64,000 nucleotides of DNA from Bimuria novae-zelandiae CBS 107.79 (Eukaryota; Ascomycota; Dothideomycetes; Pleosporales; Didymosphaeriaceae): the NCBI GenBank assembly GCA_010015655.1, contig ML976659.1, forward strand, positions 1-64,000, in the 5' to 3' direction. The position numbers and the translations under genes were made by a program. How positions within the stretch are numbered: the stretch's first letter is position 1; each line of letters starts with the position of its first letter. Below, piece after piece: positions 12,692 through 24,448 of the stretch. A model generated the notes under the pieces. The model did not search any database. It saw nothing but the letters and a program-made list of their open reading frames with translations, and was not told where the DNA came from.

Positions 12692-13744
12692 TTAGCCTAG
12701 TCTACAAGAGACCACTCGTGTTTGCAGACGTGAAAAAACTAGACCAGGAATGGTCTGTAGGGCGTCCTCCAGCTTTTGATGCATGCCATATATGTTCTTA
12801 CTGACACAAATATGTTTCGTGACTATGCTTCGAAGCGCGGTATCAGTGTCCGGTGTGGTAGTAAAAACAAGCTTGACGGCATCGAAGAAATGTTTACAAT
12901 CAAGGAACATAGTCGTCAGACTCTCATCGAATGGTTCCGCAACTACATTCTTTAAACCTGTGATGTTGTATTTATCAGCGATGTAGTACAGCTGCGCGTG
13001 GATAAAAGTACCTCGGTGGTTGATGGGCAAGCCGTCCTCAACGTGACTCCATTTGCTCTTCAACCCTTCGACAGAGGCCACAAGAGCGAGGACTACGTCT
13101 TTATCCAAATGGTTCCATTTGAAATCGTAGACCTTACCCACGACTCTCTACTCAAACGTTAGTCAGTGCTCTTCATCATACATGAGTACTTGCTCACCTC
13201 GGAGCCACCTTCAAATTTTGCTATCGATGGAACAAGATATTTGGCTGACCACCTCCAATAATGCCCATCAAATTTGAACCTGTCTCGAGCCGTCATGGTA
13301 GGTTTGCTCCCAGTAGACAATTTCGCTTTCTCCCAGTTCATTTTGATCCACAGGGGCTCGGTCGAATCGTCTGAGGGCACACGATAGTCCTGTTGGTACA
13401 TGTACTGGATCATGTACTCCACGATCTCGGGATGATCTTCTGGTAGACCCACCTTCGCTTCGACGGCTTCCTGCTCCCAGTCAATCGCTGGCTTGAAATC
13501 CCACGAAGTGCTGAACACTCACCTTTCCAAACCTGGCACTCGCATCGAAGAATTCGGATTGTGAGCAAATCACAGCTCTGTGGACGTTCCAGGTTTTGTC
13601 GCCGCAGGTGATGGTGAAGTCCGAGTGCTTGCCGGTCTTAAGCAAGCCTGGAGCTCAGGGTTAAAAGAAGCGTTTATCCATCAGCTGTCTTACTTACGAC
13701 TCCATCGACTCCATGAATGCATCATAGTTTCTTTTGCGCGCCAT
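12692..13744 (-). CDS. BTB/POZ domain protein, copy 2 (start uncertain)
   Basis: A paralogue of the neighbour with the same exon plan: exon 1 up to 13698, then 13523-13647, 13198-13470, 12692-13147. BTB markers are HSDFTITCGDKTWNVHRAVICSQSEFFDA and LPEDHPEIVEYMIQYMYQQDY; the tail has FTTTPDTDTALRSIVTKHI, close to copy 1. Introns 2 and 3 are clean (GTGAGT; GTGAGC with branch ACTAACG). The first is not. From the outer ATG at 13744 (MARKRNYDAFMESMES, which matches copy 1 in shape) the sum of exons is 901 nt, out of frame. Only the ATG at 13725 keeps frame (293 residues). Either the start moved or a 1-nt indel lies near the exon 2 acceptor. Confidence 0.75.
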
Positions 13745-14111
13745 TTTGGCGGTTCGGTCGGCGGCGGAAGGAAGTCTAGAGAGTAAGGCGCGGTGTGAAG
13801 ACCGGGGTAAGGAGAAGGTCGCTTGAAAAGCAGCCTGAACTGGAAAATAAATTTAAAGTGTGGGTGCAGGCGAGGGTAAAGGTGAGAGAAAGATGCTTTT
13901 CAATAGGTAGGCGCATGCCCGTTTCCGCCGTGGCGCTAGTCCCTCCCTTTTGGGCAATCTATGTAAAGGATCAGAGCATGGAAGTCGGGATCTTAACACA
14001 TGGGCGCCTGGGCATAACACCGCCAGAGAAGCGCTTGCGCTCGAAGGCACATGGCTTGTTTGCCCTCATTAAACCCGTCGGAAAAGCGTTTGACTTGTTT
14101 CTACTCTCACC
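13745..14111. other. Intergenic
   Basis: Upstream of BTB copy 2 and downstream of the regulator gene. No coding signal is seen. Confidence 0.35.
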
Positions 14112-17063
14112 CTACTGCATATTCGAAAGGTTATTCCACCCTAGCGGCCCCAGTCCATCCACCCCGGTCGGCGGCGGCCCATTCTCGCTGTTCTCCCACT
14201 CGAAGAAGTTCTGCAAATCATTCAGATCAAACATAGGCTGCTCAATGTTCTCCATGCCCGGGTAGTACACGTTTCCGATCTGATCGGTCGGCGGCGGCGG
14301 CGATGTGTCATGCATGGCATGATTCGCCTGCGGATCCAGAGCCATGGGCGTAGATAGCGTTGGGATCGAGTAAACGTATCTGCTCGTAGGGACGAAGCCG
14401 TCATTTCCCTGTTGTGAGCCTGGCGTGTCCGAAATAGGACCTAAGTGATCGGCGTGGGGTCGTTGTATTGGCTGAGAGACGGAGAGTATAGTTTCGGTAG
14501 AAGGTAGTGTGATCGGAGTTGAGGGGCTTTCGACACTATTGGGAATTTAGCCTAGTTGCTTCAGGAATGGAAGTTGTAACTACTTACCTTGACTTCGAAA
14601 TCTCTTTCGAGTGTGGATCGACAGGGTCTTGGGGAGGTATGTATGGGTCTAGAGGAGCGCCGCGTGCGATGCTTTCGCGCACCTTGTCTAACCACCGCTC
14701 GGTCGTCACATACTGTGGCATAGTTAGTATCTCCAAATGTACTTGGATCTGGTTCAACTTACGAGGGGTTCCGCAAGGGGATACATTTGGCTCATAGCAC
14801 GGAGAGCTTGGTTATTCAATTCAACCAGCTCAAGCGTGCGTCCAGTAATTACCTCTGCGTCTTGTTTCGATCGGTCCAAAATTCGAGCAATGTAGTACAG
14901 CATGATACGGCTGCTATTGTACACAAAGGACGGTAGGATAGGGTCCGCAAGGTATTTGACGCCGTGCTGGAGGATCGTCGATGTGAGAACTGCGACCCGT
15001 TGCGCGTTCTCGAAGCAGGTGGTCTGCAGCTTTGCCTTGAAAGATAACTGCTCGGGAGGGAATTCAAATGGTTCTCGCATTTTGAACAAGCTAGGCATCG
15101 CAATCCGATGCAGGTCGGACAAGACGTGGTAGTACATGCAGTGAATGATAAAAAGAGCCCCAAGTTGAGAAGATTCCCGTCGAATATAAATATTATCCGA
15201 GGAAAATGACATCCACAAGGGATGGCTGTACTTCCATTCTTCAATCTCCTTGTTGAGTTTCTCGAATTCGGCGTCTGGTACCCACGGCGGTTGCACCGCG
15301 TCCAGATGCTTGATGTATCGGAGCACACGCTTCCAGATGTATGCAATGCGGACGAAGTATGCGCTCATGCCCATGTTCTCCCAAGGCTGGCCAGGGATGT
15401 ACTCTGTTGAGAAGTTACCGAGGACTTCGCCTGGTTGTAGCGTCTCGGTGACATGTGGAATTTGAAGAAGGAACTGCCGCTCGTTGCACGGTAGCTGGAG
15501 TTTTATGTCCCTCTCATTCAAGATTGTCAACTGGTCAACTCCGCTTCCAGCCCAGACATCAACCATGTAGCAAGCCCACATCAATCTTCGCCTTGACTCT
15601 CTCAACGAAACGTCATTTGGCACACTCGGTTGTTCTTCCGATTCAACGTGAATTTGAAGAGCATGAGCCATCCGGACGATCAAGCCGGTCAATAAAAAGG
15701 ATCCTGCGTAGTTTCCGAGTCTCGCTTCGTGGTCGTGAAGTAGTACAAGAACTTTGAGCTTGACCACAGAGATAGTACTATAATCGGAGAAGTACATCTC
15801 TTCAGCTGTTTTCGCCCACTGACTACCGGCCGCCTGTATCACCTCTCTTGACAGATGGAAGGAAGACTCGCTGTATTCGAGAGCGTAGACTGCAAGTAAC
15901 AAACTTTTCAGCATACTATAGGAATATATTAGTAGACCAAAGCACTTACACTTCGCCGCATGAGCACACATGATGTGTAAGAGGGCGCGATTTGCACTAT
16001 CGATGACGACGCTCTCGTCAAGCATCCGCATGAAAGAAGGTTTATGTCTGAGCGAGGTCCCAGGTTAGCATGCTCTGTCCGGTCTGTTCGATGATCCGCT
16101 TACACAAAAGCAAAGACACGAATAGGATGCACCTGAAAACTTAGCAGCTGATGGACACGCCTTTTGTGGCTGATATGGCTTACATTATTAAAATACGCAT
16201 CTAGCAACGTGTGCAGCTTCCCTCTAGAGGGAAGTTCCCGTGCGAAGAGCCTGTATGTACCTAATTAGCCTTGTTCGTAAGGATAATGAGAAGGAGGGTA
16301 CATACCACGCTAGTGAAGGAGGGTAGTCCTTCTGGGGAGCCAGAGAAGGAGCAGCGCTTGCTCGATGAGGGGGCGACATGCTTGGTGTCTCCATACCATG
16401 CGATTGAGTTGGAGAGGCGGGTGTCACTGCGTGCACCCAAGCAGGCGATGCGGGCTCTGCATCGTAGATACAAGCGACAGACTTCTGTTCGCATCTTGAA
16501 CAAACAGGCCGCTCACCTGAGCACTTGATCTTACTTTGGCGACAAGGGATACAAACTCGGAATGTCCGCTTGCGCTTGATACCTGTGATGTTACGAGATG
16601 CCTCGGCCGGGTGGTCGCTACCATGTTGAACACACGACAACTGTAGACGCTCGCAGTTCAAGCATCCATTCGCGCGCTCGTCACATTTTACCTATCGTAG
16701 AATCAGCGACACTACTCCTATTCTTTCGCAATCGGTAAATACAGCGTAGGTTGTGCCAATCTAGGGTGGACCGGGGAACATGGCCGGATCAAATTGACTG
16801 GTAGGTAATTGCTGGTATTACACCACAGATCCACGCCAAAATAGGCATTCTGTGTTCTGATATAGATTTTGGCTTACTTTTCGGGCCCGACAAGTTACGC
16901 ATGCTGATAGTATGTTAGCATATCGATCACAGTATTGGAGTTGCAGTTTGGGTCGGGTCGTCGGCGATAGGAAGAGGTACCCACCGTTCATGGGGCGTCT
17001 CCGCGGCCTTCCGGCATGTTGCGCAGTGGCTTCGGGGGGCACTAACTCATCCGAAAGATCCAT
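14112..17063 (-). CDS. Transcription factor with two tandem Zn2Cys6 clusters
   Basis: Nine exons (16985-17063, 16878-16903, 16306-16691, 16184-16250, 16104-16132, 15950-16047, 14763-15889, 14588-14712, 14112-14535) give 786 residues. Two binuclear clusters follow each other: ACVTCRARK-VKCDERANGCLNCERLQLSC (split by a 186-nt intron) and VCIPCRQSKIKCSGERPVCSRCEQKSVAC, about 30 residues apart. The rest is the fungal middle homology region: FNNVHPIRVFAFVHKPSFM, GNYAGSFLLTGLIVRMAHALQIH, RRRLMWACYMVD. The tail is Pro/Asn/Asp-rich and likely activating. The family binds CGG-type sites in nuclear DNA. It faces the kinase/ACAD genes with 1 kb between and could regulate them (inference). Confidence 0.9.
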
Positions 17064-18096
17064 CCGGAGGGATAATAGTGAGTCTGGTCAAGGTGATGGG
17101 CACAGAGTGGAGTGCGATCCCCTGCCACTCTTCGGCTCGTCGGACTTTTCACGTTGTGCTCAGCTTGGCGCACTACTAATCCCAAGGTCGGAAATTGACC
17201 ACGCGACCGCCATCGCATCTATCACTCACCGCCTGTCACGAGCTCTACTCGTCCAGAAGACGTACAATGGTTCCCTTATCGAAGCGACATGGATGCAGCG
17301 CCCTATTACCAATGAAGCGCGGCTATGAAGTTCTTCCAAAAGCCACATCATCGCGCATCTGAGTATAGGAACCTCAAGACGCGGAGAACGGGCTTCTCAG
17401 CGGCATCGACAGCTCTTTGATCAGCCTGTTATTAGGAGGCATGCGGACGCCCTGGCGAAGCGCCGCATTGCCAAATCAGGACATACGAATAGGACCGTTT
17501 CACAAGAAGATAGGCTCGCGATAAGCCAAATCTCTTTCACGATGGAAGACGCGCTGTTGCGTCGTACTGTCTTCCGTAGATGCGCTGGCTACGATTATAC
17601 AACGTTCAACATATCGAGCAGACAATCTACCTGGCGCCGTTGACTAAAATCTTCCCGAAGGCCTAATCAGACTGCACGATCGGAGCAATCCAGCGCCTCC
17701 GTCGATATGTTTCTACAGGCCAGATGGTGCTTCTTGGCCATGCCCTCTAGGGGCTCTAACCAAGGCTTCGGCATTGGCCAGTCAGAAAAAGTGCACGAAC
17801 TTGGCCTCACTCAACACCCTACGTCCCTCCCACTTCTCATCCGGCGTACCCAAGTACGTTTCGTGCTTCTTGGTATTATGAAACTCGCCGGTCAATAGTA
17901 ATATTTGCGGTGGCAGAAGACCATTCAAAGTACCTCGTACAAGTTGTTTGAGACATTTAAAACTCTGTTTGAAGCAAAGAAAAGATATCGGTGATTGCAA
18001 GACTTGAATTGGGTAACTGGGGGATTCCACGAAAGCAGACGTCGCTAATCCGCCGCATCTATAGAGAAGAGGTTGAGGTCAAAGTGCACAGTTCAT
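17064..18096. other. 1-kb intergenic, no gene supported
   Basis: Upstream of the double-cluster regulator and downstream of the kinase gene. ORFs of up to 138 codons here have no recognisable motif, and one is the antisense of the regulator's first exon. Confidence 0.4.
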
Positions 18097-19357
18097 TTAC
18101 AAGCTCGATTGCGCCTTGCCAGTTTCCTTCGCCCTCCTCACTAACTCCCAGCAGATCTCCGAACATGGCAGCATCTCCTCACCCACCCTCTTTACCTCTA
18201 GACTACTAGCCTGCCTCACGGCGTACCGACTAGCGATACCTTGGAAGATGATGCTATCGCGGAACATGGCAAATGAGGTACCCCACGGCAACTCATTCGC
18301 CGGATTCCAGCCTGCTACCTCGGTATACCAAGCAATTACCTGGTCACGAGTAGGAAGCCCCGGCGTGGTAGCACTAGGCGCGAAGTAAATGGAAGAGTTT
18401 CGGCGCCCCGTACTGAATGCTGATATAGTCCAGGGAACAATGAGGTTCGAAAGGTCAGAGAGAGGATGTCCTATCGTAGACATCTCCCAACTACACTAGT
18501 CAGCCAAATCACAAAGCCACGATCCGCTCGCAACTCACTCTAGTATGCCAATGACCCCCGGCTCCGTCTTATGATACACCAGGTTATCAATCTTGTAATC
18601 GCCATGGATCGGCGTCCCGCGATCTTTTGGTTGGCTCTTCTTATCGCTGAAGAACCACACAATCTCCTTCATCCTCGGCACCTCTCCGACTACCGTCCCC
18701 GTCTCGACATCCATCACTTTACTCTGCACCTCTCCCAACGTCGTAAACGTCTTGATCTGCCTGTCATAAAACCCATTCGGCTTCCCATACGTCTCCAACC
18801 CGATCCTCTTCGGATCAAGCCGGTGCAGTTTCGCCAGCGTGCGCACCGCGTCGTGCCACATTTCCGTTATTTCCTCCGCCGATACACCGAGGAAATGGGG
18901 CTCCGTTACTATCCTGCCATCCAGAAACTCCATGATATAGAACGGCGAGCCGATCACGGAGTCATCCTCGCACAAACCGTAGACGCGAGGGACGGGTATG
19001 TCGGTGTTTTGCAGCGCGTTCAGGATGCGGTATTCACGCTCGACTTTGTGCGCGGTCTTGCTGACGAGTTTTCCTGGGGGCTTTTTGCGGAGGACGAATT
19101 TGGACGAATTGGAGTCGGTGATCTGGTAGGTAGGGTTGCTTTGGCCGAAGCCAAACTTTATTTGTTGTCAGGATATGGTGGACTTTTGAATATGTTGGCT
19201 GATGACATGCCTGTTTGAGTGCTATCGGTGTGCTGATCGAAGGCACTTTGCGCTCCAGGTATCGTTCTACGCAATGTGAGTGTGCCAACTGGTAGTACGT
19301 GGTTCAGTGCTTACCCAAAGATGGGATATCGATTGGTTGCCGTGCTGGGCCTGCCAT
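18097..19357 (-). CDS. APH-family phosphotransferase (ACAD10/11-type kinase)
   Basis: Four exons (19315-19357, 19211-19266, 18539-19155, 18097-18490), 369 residues, starting [19 protein letters not shown]. Motifs in order: [14 protein letters not shown] (nucleotide loop), [10 protein letters not shown] with the ATP-binding Lys, VEREYRIL, the catalytic loop [12 protein letters not shown] with Asp and Asn, and [19 protein letters not shown] carrying the metal-binding DxE. Intron 2 (19156-19210) has a GC donor: CAG|GCATGT. In animals this domain is fused in front of an acyl-CoA dehydrogenase in ACAD10/ACAD11 and phosphorylates 4-hydroxyacyl-CoA. Here the dehydrogenase is the adjacent gene, 511 bp upstream on the same strand. 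The substrate is inferred from that family. Confidence 0.9.
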
Positions 19358-19868
19358 CTTCAAGTGATTCTACAGAAGGAGCTGGATTGACGTTTAGGTG
19401 GTTGTACAGAGAGCACGAGTGGATCAATGGGCGAAAAGTGAATGCTTTGAAAATGTAAGTCCGTTTTGAAGCGACGTAAAGTTGACTTGCAGAAGACTAG
19501 TCGCATAGGACATGCAATTCACTCGTGGTATCGGAGATACTGTGTGCGCTGACGATTCGCAACGACGCGACATTGCTGCGAAGCTGCAGCTCAGCCGAGG
19601 TGTAGAGTAGAGCCAGGATGAGCTTTCCGCAACGCACTAAGTAGTCTAGACTCGAGTGAAAATAACTGTGGGGTATCTATCACGTGCGGTGGATCATTCC
19701 AAGGTTTCCGGATCATCTCACGCAAACCGACACTGAGAGCTCACGGGCATGCATAGACCCTGGGAGGTACTGAGGTCCACCTGGACGATGCGGCGAAAAG
19801 CAGGAACGTCCCAGAATTTCGTGCCTATTTACATACATACATGATAACTCAGTAACGCTACGCAATTA
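19358..19868. promoter_or_regulatory. Gap between ACAD and kinase genes
   Basis: This 0.5-kb gap must hold the kinase promoter and the ACAD 3' end. No defined site was recognised. Confidence 0.3.
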
Positions 19869-21285
19869 TCAAACAATGCCCCAGAATTCTTCAGACTCCA
19901 GATTCCACTTCTTGCAAAGCTCCTTGTAGCGTGCAGTGTACTGCTCGGCCCTTTCCCTGAAAGCCTGCGCGGTCTTCATCTGATCTCTTCCAACCTGGTG
20001 TCTATGGGCTGAATCTGGTCCATCAGCAACTCGTACAAAGCGAGCATACGTCCAGATCTCAGGCAGAGGTGTATGCTGCGTTAAACCTTGGCCACCGTAC
20101 ATTTGCATAGCTTCATCAATAACCTTGAGCAGTGCGTTCGGCACCATGATCTTGCTTTGGGCAATGGCGTACCGGCCAGCCTTGTTCCCTTGCAAATCCA
20201 TGGTGTCTGCAGCATTGAGCACGACCAACCGCATAGCGTCAATAGTCATGCGCATTTCAGCAATGCGCTCGATGTTGCTATCGAACTCGCCGATGAACTT
20301 GCCACGAGGCTTTTTGCGTGGTTCGTAGCACCGAACGAGTGCAAGCTCGTACGCACGCTCAGCCTGGCCTATCAGTCGCATGCAGTGGTGGATACGACCA
20401 GGACCGAGGCGACCTTGCGCAATCTCGAATGCGCGACCAGGGCCGAGGATGATGTTCTCGCGCGGTACGCGAACATTCTCGTAGATGTATTCGCCATGGC
20501 CTTCGGGAGCCCAATCATATCCCATGATAGACAGATTCCTCACTTGCTTCAGACCAGGTGTGTTTGCTGGAACTACCAGGGTCGTGTGTCTATTCCACGG
20601 GTTCTTGTTGTTCGGATCGGAGCAGCCCATGAGAATGAAGATCTGCATCTCATTATTGTACTTGCAGTTGCCATACAGCTTGCGTCCATTGATGATAACC
20701 TCCTTGTCCGTAATATCCATCTTGATTCCCACTTGTGTAGCGTCAGACGAGGCACGGTCGGGCTCGGTCATGCTGTACGCGGAGGAGAAGTCGCCGTTCA
20801 TCAAAGGGTGCAGCCACTTCTTCTTTTGCTCCGGAGTGCAGTATTTGGCGAGCAATTCGATGTTGCCTGTTTCTGGCGCATGGCAATTGAGCGTCTAAAC
20901 ACCAGTTGTCAGCATATGAATTGTTAGACTGTGCTACAAGATAGCTCACCTGAGCGCCCCAGTACACTCTGCCCATGATCTCTGCACAACACGAGTATTC
21001 CAAGTTCGTCAACCCGGGGCTTTCCTCAAAATGGTTGGGCAGGAAGAGGTTGAACAACCCCTGCGCCTTTGCCTTCTTCCGCAGCTCAGTGACAATCGCA
21101 GGCGTGGTCCATCTGGCTTCCTTTAATTGGGCCTTGTATATGCGCTCTGCTGGTACACACTCGTTTTCGATCCAATCGTAGACCTGCTGGATTTTATCAA
21201 TGGCGATTGGTCGAAGCTTCGCTGTCACCCATGGTGGAATGCGTGCGAAAGCCGGATTGCCCTTGACCTGGATGTTGGATGCCAT
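19869..21285 (-). CDS. Acyl-CoA dehydrogenase, ACAD10/11-like
   Basis: Two exons (20950-21285, 19869-20894) separated by a 55-nt intron (GTGAGC...TTTAG) give 453 residues. Family markers are YWGAQTLNCHAPETGNIELL, AYSMTEPDRASSDATQ (FAD/acyl contact), IAQGRLGPGRIHHCMRLIGQAERA, which is typical of ACAD10/ACAD11, and MYGGQGLTQHTPLPEIWTYARFVRVADGPDSAHR near the end. The N-terminal VYDWIENECVPAE helix is also typical. No PTS1 is present (ends EEFWGIV) and there is no clear mitochondrial presequence. It likely acts on acyl-CoA or, paired with the adjacent kinase, removes phosphate from a 4-phosphoacyl-CoA (inference). It is divergent from the hydrolase gene, sharing a 362-bp promoter region. Confidence 0.93.
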
Positions 21286-21647
21286 ATTATTGCCGTGTTC
21301 TGTGAGTGCTGCTACGGTGGTAAGTTCAACAGATCAACATCAGCACCACAAAATTGAAGACTATCTGGCGCATGCATGATTCTACTATGCCTAATGGAGC
21401 TCGTAGGCGTGAATGGATTGCGACCGAGTGTGTTGCGGGGAATTTAGCGGATGTCTGGAAGACTTTAAGCGTGCGCGTGGAGCTTGGACCCCTGACGTCC
21501 CTCCTTCACGCTAGCCATCGGAACTCCATCTCCACCATCACCAAGGTCTGAACGAATGACTCCTGATTGGACGGTTCACTGAAGAAGGGACCTGAATATG
21601 CTCGCGATGGAGGAGCAAACAATTCACCATGCTCCCGCTGGTTGACA
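21286..21647. promoter_or_regulatory. Shared divergent promoter, ACAD / hydrolase
   Basis: 362 bp between two divergent ATGs. It contains CCG and CGG half-sites at 21424-21426 and 21436-21438 (9-bp gap), a possible Zn2Cys6 site. Weak evidence by itself. Confidence 0.3.
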
Positions 21648-22762
21648 ATGGCTCCTGAAGGCTTCGCGAAACCCTGGGTCGAGGTATGCGACAATGTGTC
21701 CGACAGAGCGCATCATACTGACTGTTTGAAGTTCGAAGAAGAATTTGGAGAGCGTCCGTTGCTTCCTTATGACTCCGTCGAAGCATGCGTCGAAGGCTTT
21801 GCGAAGATCGGTGCCAAATTGGCTTCCCTGTATACGTTTCCTGCACCCGACCCTGCCGTGAAGACCGAAGATAAAACAATCGAAGGCGGCCTAAAAATCC
21901 GTATTTACACACCTGAAGGATACTCTGGTGGAAATCCGGTCGGTGTATACTATCACAGTGGAGGTTGGGCAATGAGCGATATAGACGGCGACGACGCCTC
22001 CTGTAGGACCATTTCCAAGGGCGGCAATGTCGTTCTCGTATCTGTTGCATTCGGCCTCGCTCCACAGAACAAGCATCCAGGCCTGATAAATGATTGCTGG
22101 AAGGGGCTGCAGTGGACACTTGACAATGCTAAAGCACTGGGCGGCATTGAAGGCAAGTTCTTCACTGCTGGGGTGTCTGCGGGGGGTCAGCTTGCTATTG
22201 CGCTAGCCCTGAAGTCAATCGACGAAGCAATGGGCGAGTCGCTTGTTGGTGTTGTGGCAGAGATACCGGCAACGATCCATCCTGACGGTGTCCCGGAAGC
22301 GATGCAGTCCAAGTACACTTCGTATACAGAGCACGCAAACAACACCATCGACACAGACAAAGCCATGCGCGCGTTCTGGAGTAAGCCTAAACCCTCGAGT
22401 CTTGGTAGTGCAGGCTGACAAGGGTTTACAGAGGCTTTTAGCACGTCACCTACAGATCCGTACGGTTCGGTGCTGCTGCACCAGAAAATAAAGGATTTAA
22501 AGAAGGTGTACTTGACTGTAGCGAGTCACGATACCCTTAGAGATGATGGCCTTCTTTTCAAGCAGAAGTTGGATGACTCCAAGTGAGCTGTGTCATTGTT
22601 CATGAAAAGACTGATACTAACTGCTTCAGAGTACCGTACAAGTTTGATTTTTACGAGGGCTATCCGCACTATCATTGGACTTGGCCATCTGCGAAACTTG
22701 ACAAACCGAGAGACGAATATAATGCGAACGTTGCGAAGGGTGTACAATGGTTGATTTCATAG
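21648..22762 (+). CDS. Alpha/beta hydrolase, hormone-sensitive-lipase-like
   Basis: Three exons (21648-22380, 22432-22582, 22630-22762), 338 residues. The fold-3 hydrolase pattern is visible: IRIYTPEGY, then YYHSGGWAMSD in place of the usual HGGG oxyanion motif, VSVAFGLAPQNKHPGLINDCW, the nucleophile elbow GVSAGG, an Asp in VASHDTLRDDG and His in EGYPHYHWTWP. It is an esterase or lactonase by family; the altered oxyanion loop (HSGGW) is worth noting. The frame is open upstream of the chosen ATG, but the conserved part begins after it. It lies between the ACAD and ADH genes. In the proposed pathway it would open the ester or lactone formed by the BVMO. Confidence 0.88.
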
Positions 22763-23275
22763 CATTTCACCTTCAACGTTGACGAGGACTACTCGTAGAG
22801 CGGAATGCAACTTGATCTGGAGGTCACTGAATTACGGGACAAACGTGAAGATAATCTCCGAGCAATATGGTTGTCTAAGGTCGACATGATGTGCAATGTC
22901 TGAAGCTCGCTGTATCTGGACGGCTGTTGGTGTCTTAGTACGATTCGTGTACCAGCCATGGGTGGCTCTTCTTGACTCGTGCAACATTCTCGGAGCCCCG
23001 CCTCCCCGCGTTCCCTTCCCCACGCTATCCAAGCAACGATAGCAAATCATGGGCCGAGTTGGCATGCTGTACCATGGAAAAGCATCACGCCGGGGCAACT
23101 TTTCCGTAATCGAACTCGGGAGGGGCCCAGGAATCTATCGCAGCTGGGCGCAAATATCAACCTTCGGCCCTCTTACGAATGCCTGGCCCATCGCTGTGCC
23201 TTTATGTAGATCGAGAACCAACACAGGATTCAGTACATACACGTTTGAGATATTTCTCTAGCAAGGCCTTACAAA
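22763..23275. other. Intergenic, promoter of ADH gene
   Basis: Half a kilobase without a coding signal. Same-strand neighbours. Confidence 0.3.
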
Positions 23276-24448
23276 ATGAAAGCCGGCCAATGGGATCCGT
23301 ACGTCTTTCATACCTGCGAAGAGACCAGGGCTAACATTTACGCTCCAAAGTAAGCAGAAGAAAGTTGTCGTCAACGACATTCTAATACCTACCCCAAATG
23401 ACAACCAATTTCTCGTAAAGATTCAGTCGGCCTCGCTATGTCACTCCGACCTACACATGGACATGCGCCCCGACTATCCCGCCACCCTGGGTCATGAAGG
23501 TGTGGGTTACATCGAAAGCATCGGCAAGAACGCCGAAGGCAAAGGCTTCAAAGTCGGCGATGCCATTGGCACCAACTACTTTATAGACTGTTGTTTCGAG
23601 TGCGAGGGCTGCATGGTGTCCAATTTGCGCTGCGAGACGGGCAAGTCCAAACTGCAAGGGTTCGTAGCAGATGGCTTCTTCGCGGAATACGCGGTAGTAG
23701 ACTGGCAGAACGCCGTCTTACTTCCAAAAGAGCTTGACATCTCGAGAGCAGCGCCGCTGTTCTGCGCGGGGATTACAAGCTTTCATTCGGTGGACAGTTG
23801 CGAATTGAAGGAAGGGCAGTGGTTGGCGGTTATTGGATGTGGAGGTCTAGGGCAGTATGCGATTCAGTATGCGAAGGCTGTAAGTACTACCAGAACGAGC
23901 GATCATTGAAGCGTTTCAATAATTGCAAATCAGATGGGTTACAAGACGATCGGCTTAGATATCAACGATTCCCAGCTAGCGATGGCCACAAACGTTGGCG
24001 CAGATGCCGTCTTCAACTCCACGACCAACAAAAACTACGTCGAGGAAGTAAAGAAGCTTACAGATGGAAAAGGTTGCCACGCCGCGGCTGTGTACTCCGC
24101 GAGCAATGCCGCATATGAAAGCGCGCCTGATGTTCTACGAGTTGGAGGGTTGCTCATGGTGATTGGCATTGCGCCCAAGCCTCTAGACTTCATTACGACC
24201 TTCGACTTGACGACAGGGCGGTACAGAATCAAGGCAGAGAGCACATCAATTCCCCAGAGGATGAAGAAAGCTGTGGACTTCACGGCGAAACACAAGTGAG
24301 TGAATATGCAGACGTTGAGGTGAATAGAGACTAATAGTAGAGTAGCATTCAGCCTGACGTTGAGTTCAACAAGATCCAGGATCTACCGAGGATGGTGGAA
24401 GACATAGAGAAGGGCAAAGCCGATAAGAGACAGGTCGTTGTCTTTTAA
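23276..24448 (+). CDS. Zinc-dependent alcohol dehydrogenase (MDR family)
   Basis: Four exons (23276-23298, 23351-23879, 23934-24295, 24346-24448), 338 residues; the first exon is only 23 nt. Motifs: catalytic-zinc region SLCHSDLHMD, GHEGVGYI, a structural-zinc loop with closely spaced Cys (DCCFECEGCMVSNLRC), the Rossmann glycine motif GCGGLGQYAIQYAKAMGYKTIGLD, and the ending KADKRQVVVF typical of the family. It oxidises alcohols with NAD(P). The context (hydrolase upstream, EthD downstream, ALDH beyond the copia element) suggests catabolic alcohol oxidation. Substrate unknown. Confidence 0.93.

Noticed and set aside
20088..20927. 279-codon plus-strand ORF over the ACAD gene
   Set aside because: Shadow frame of the well-supported dehydrogenase and it crosses its intron.
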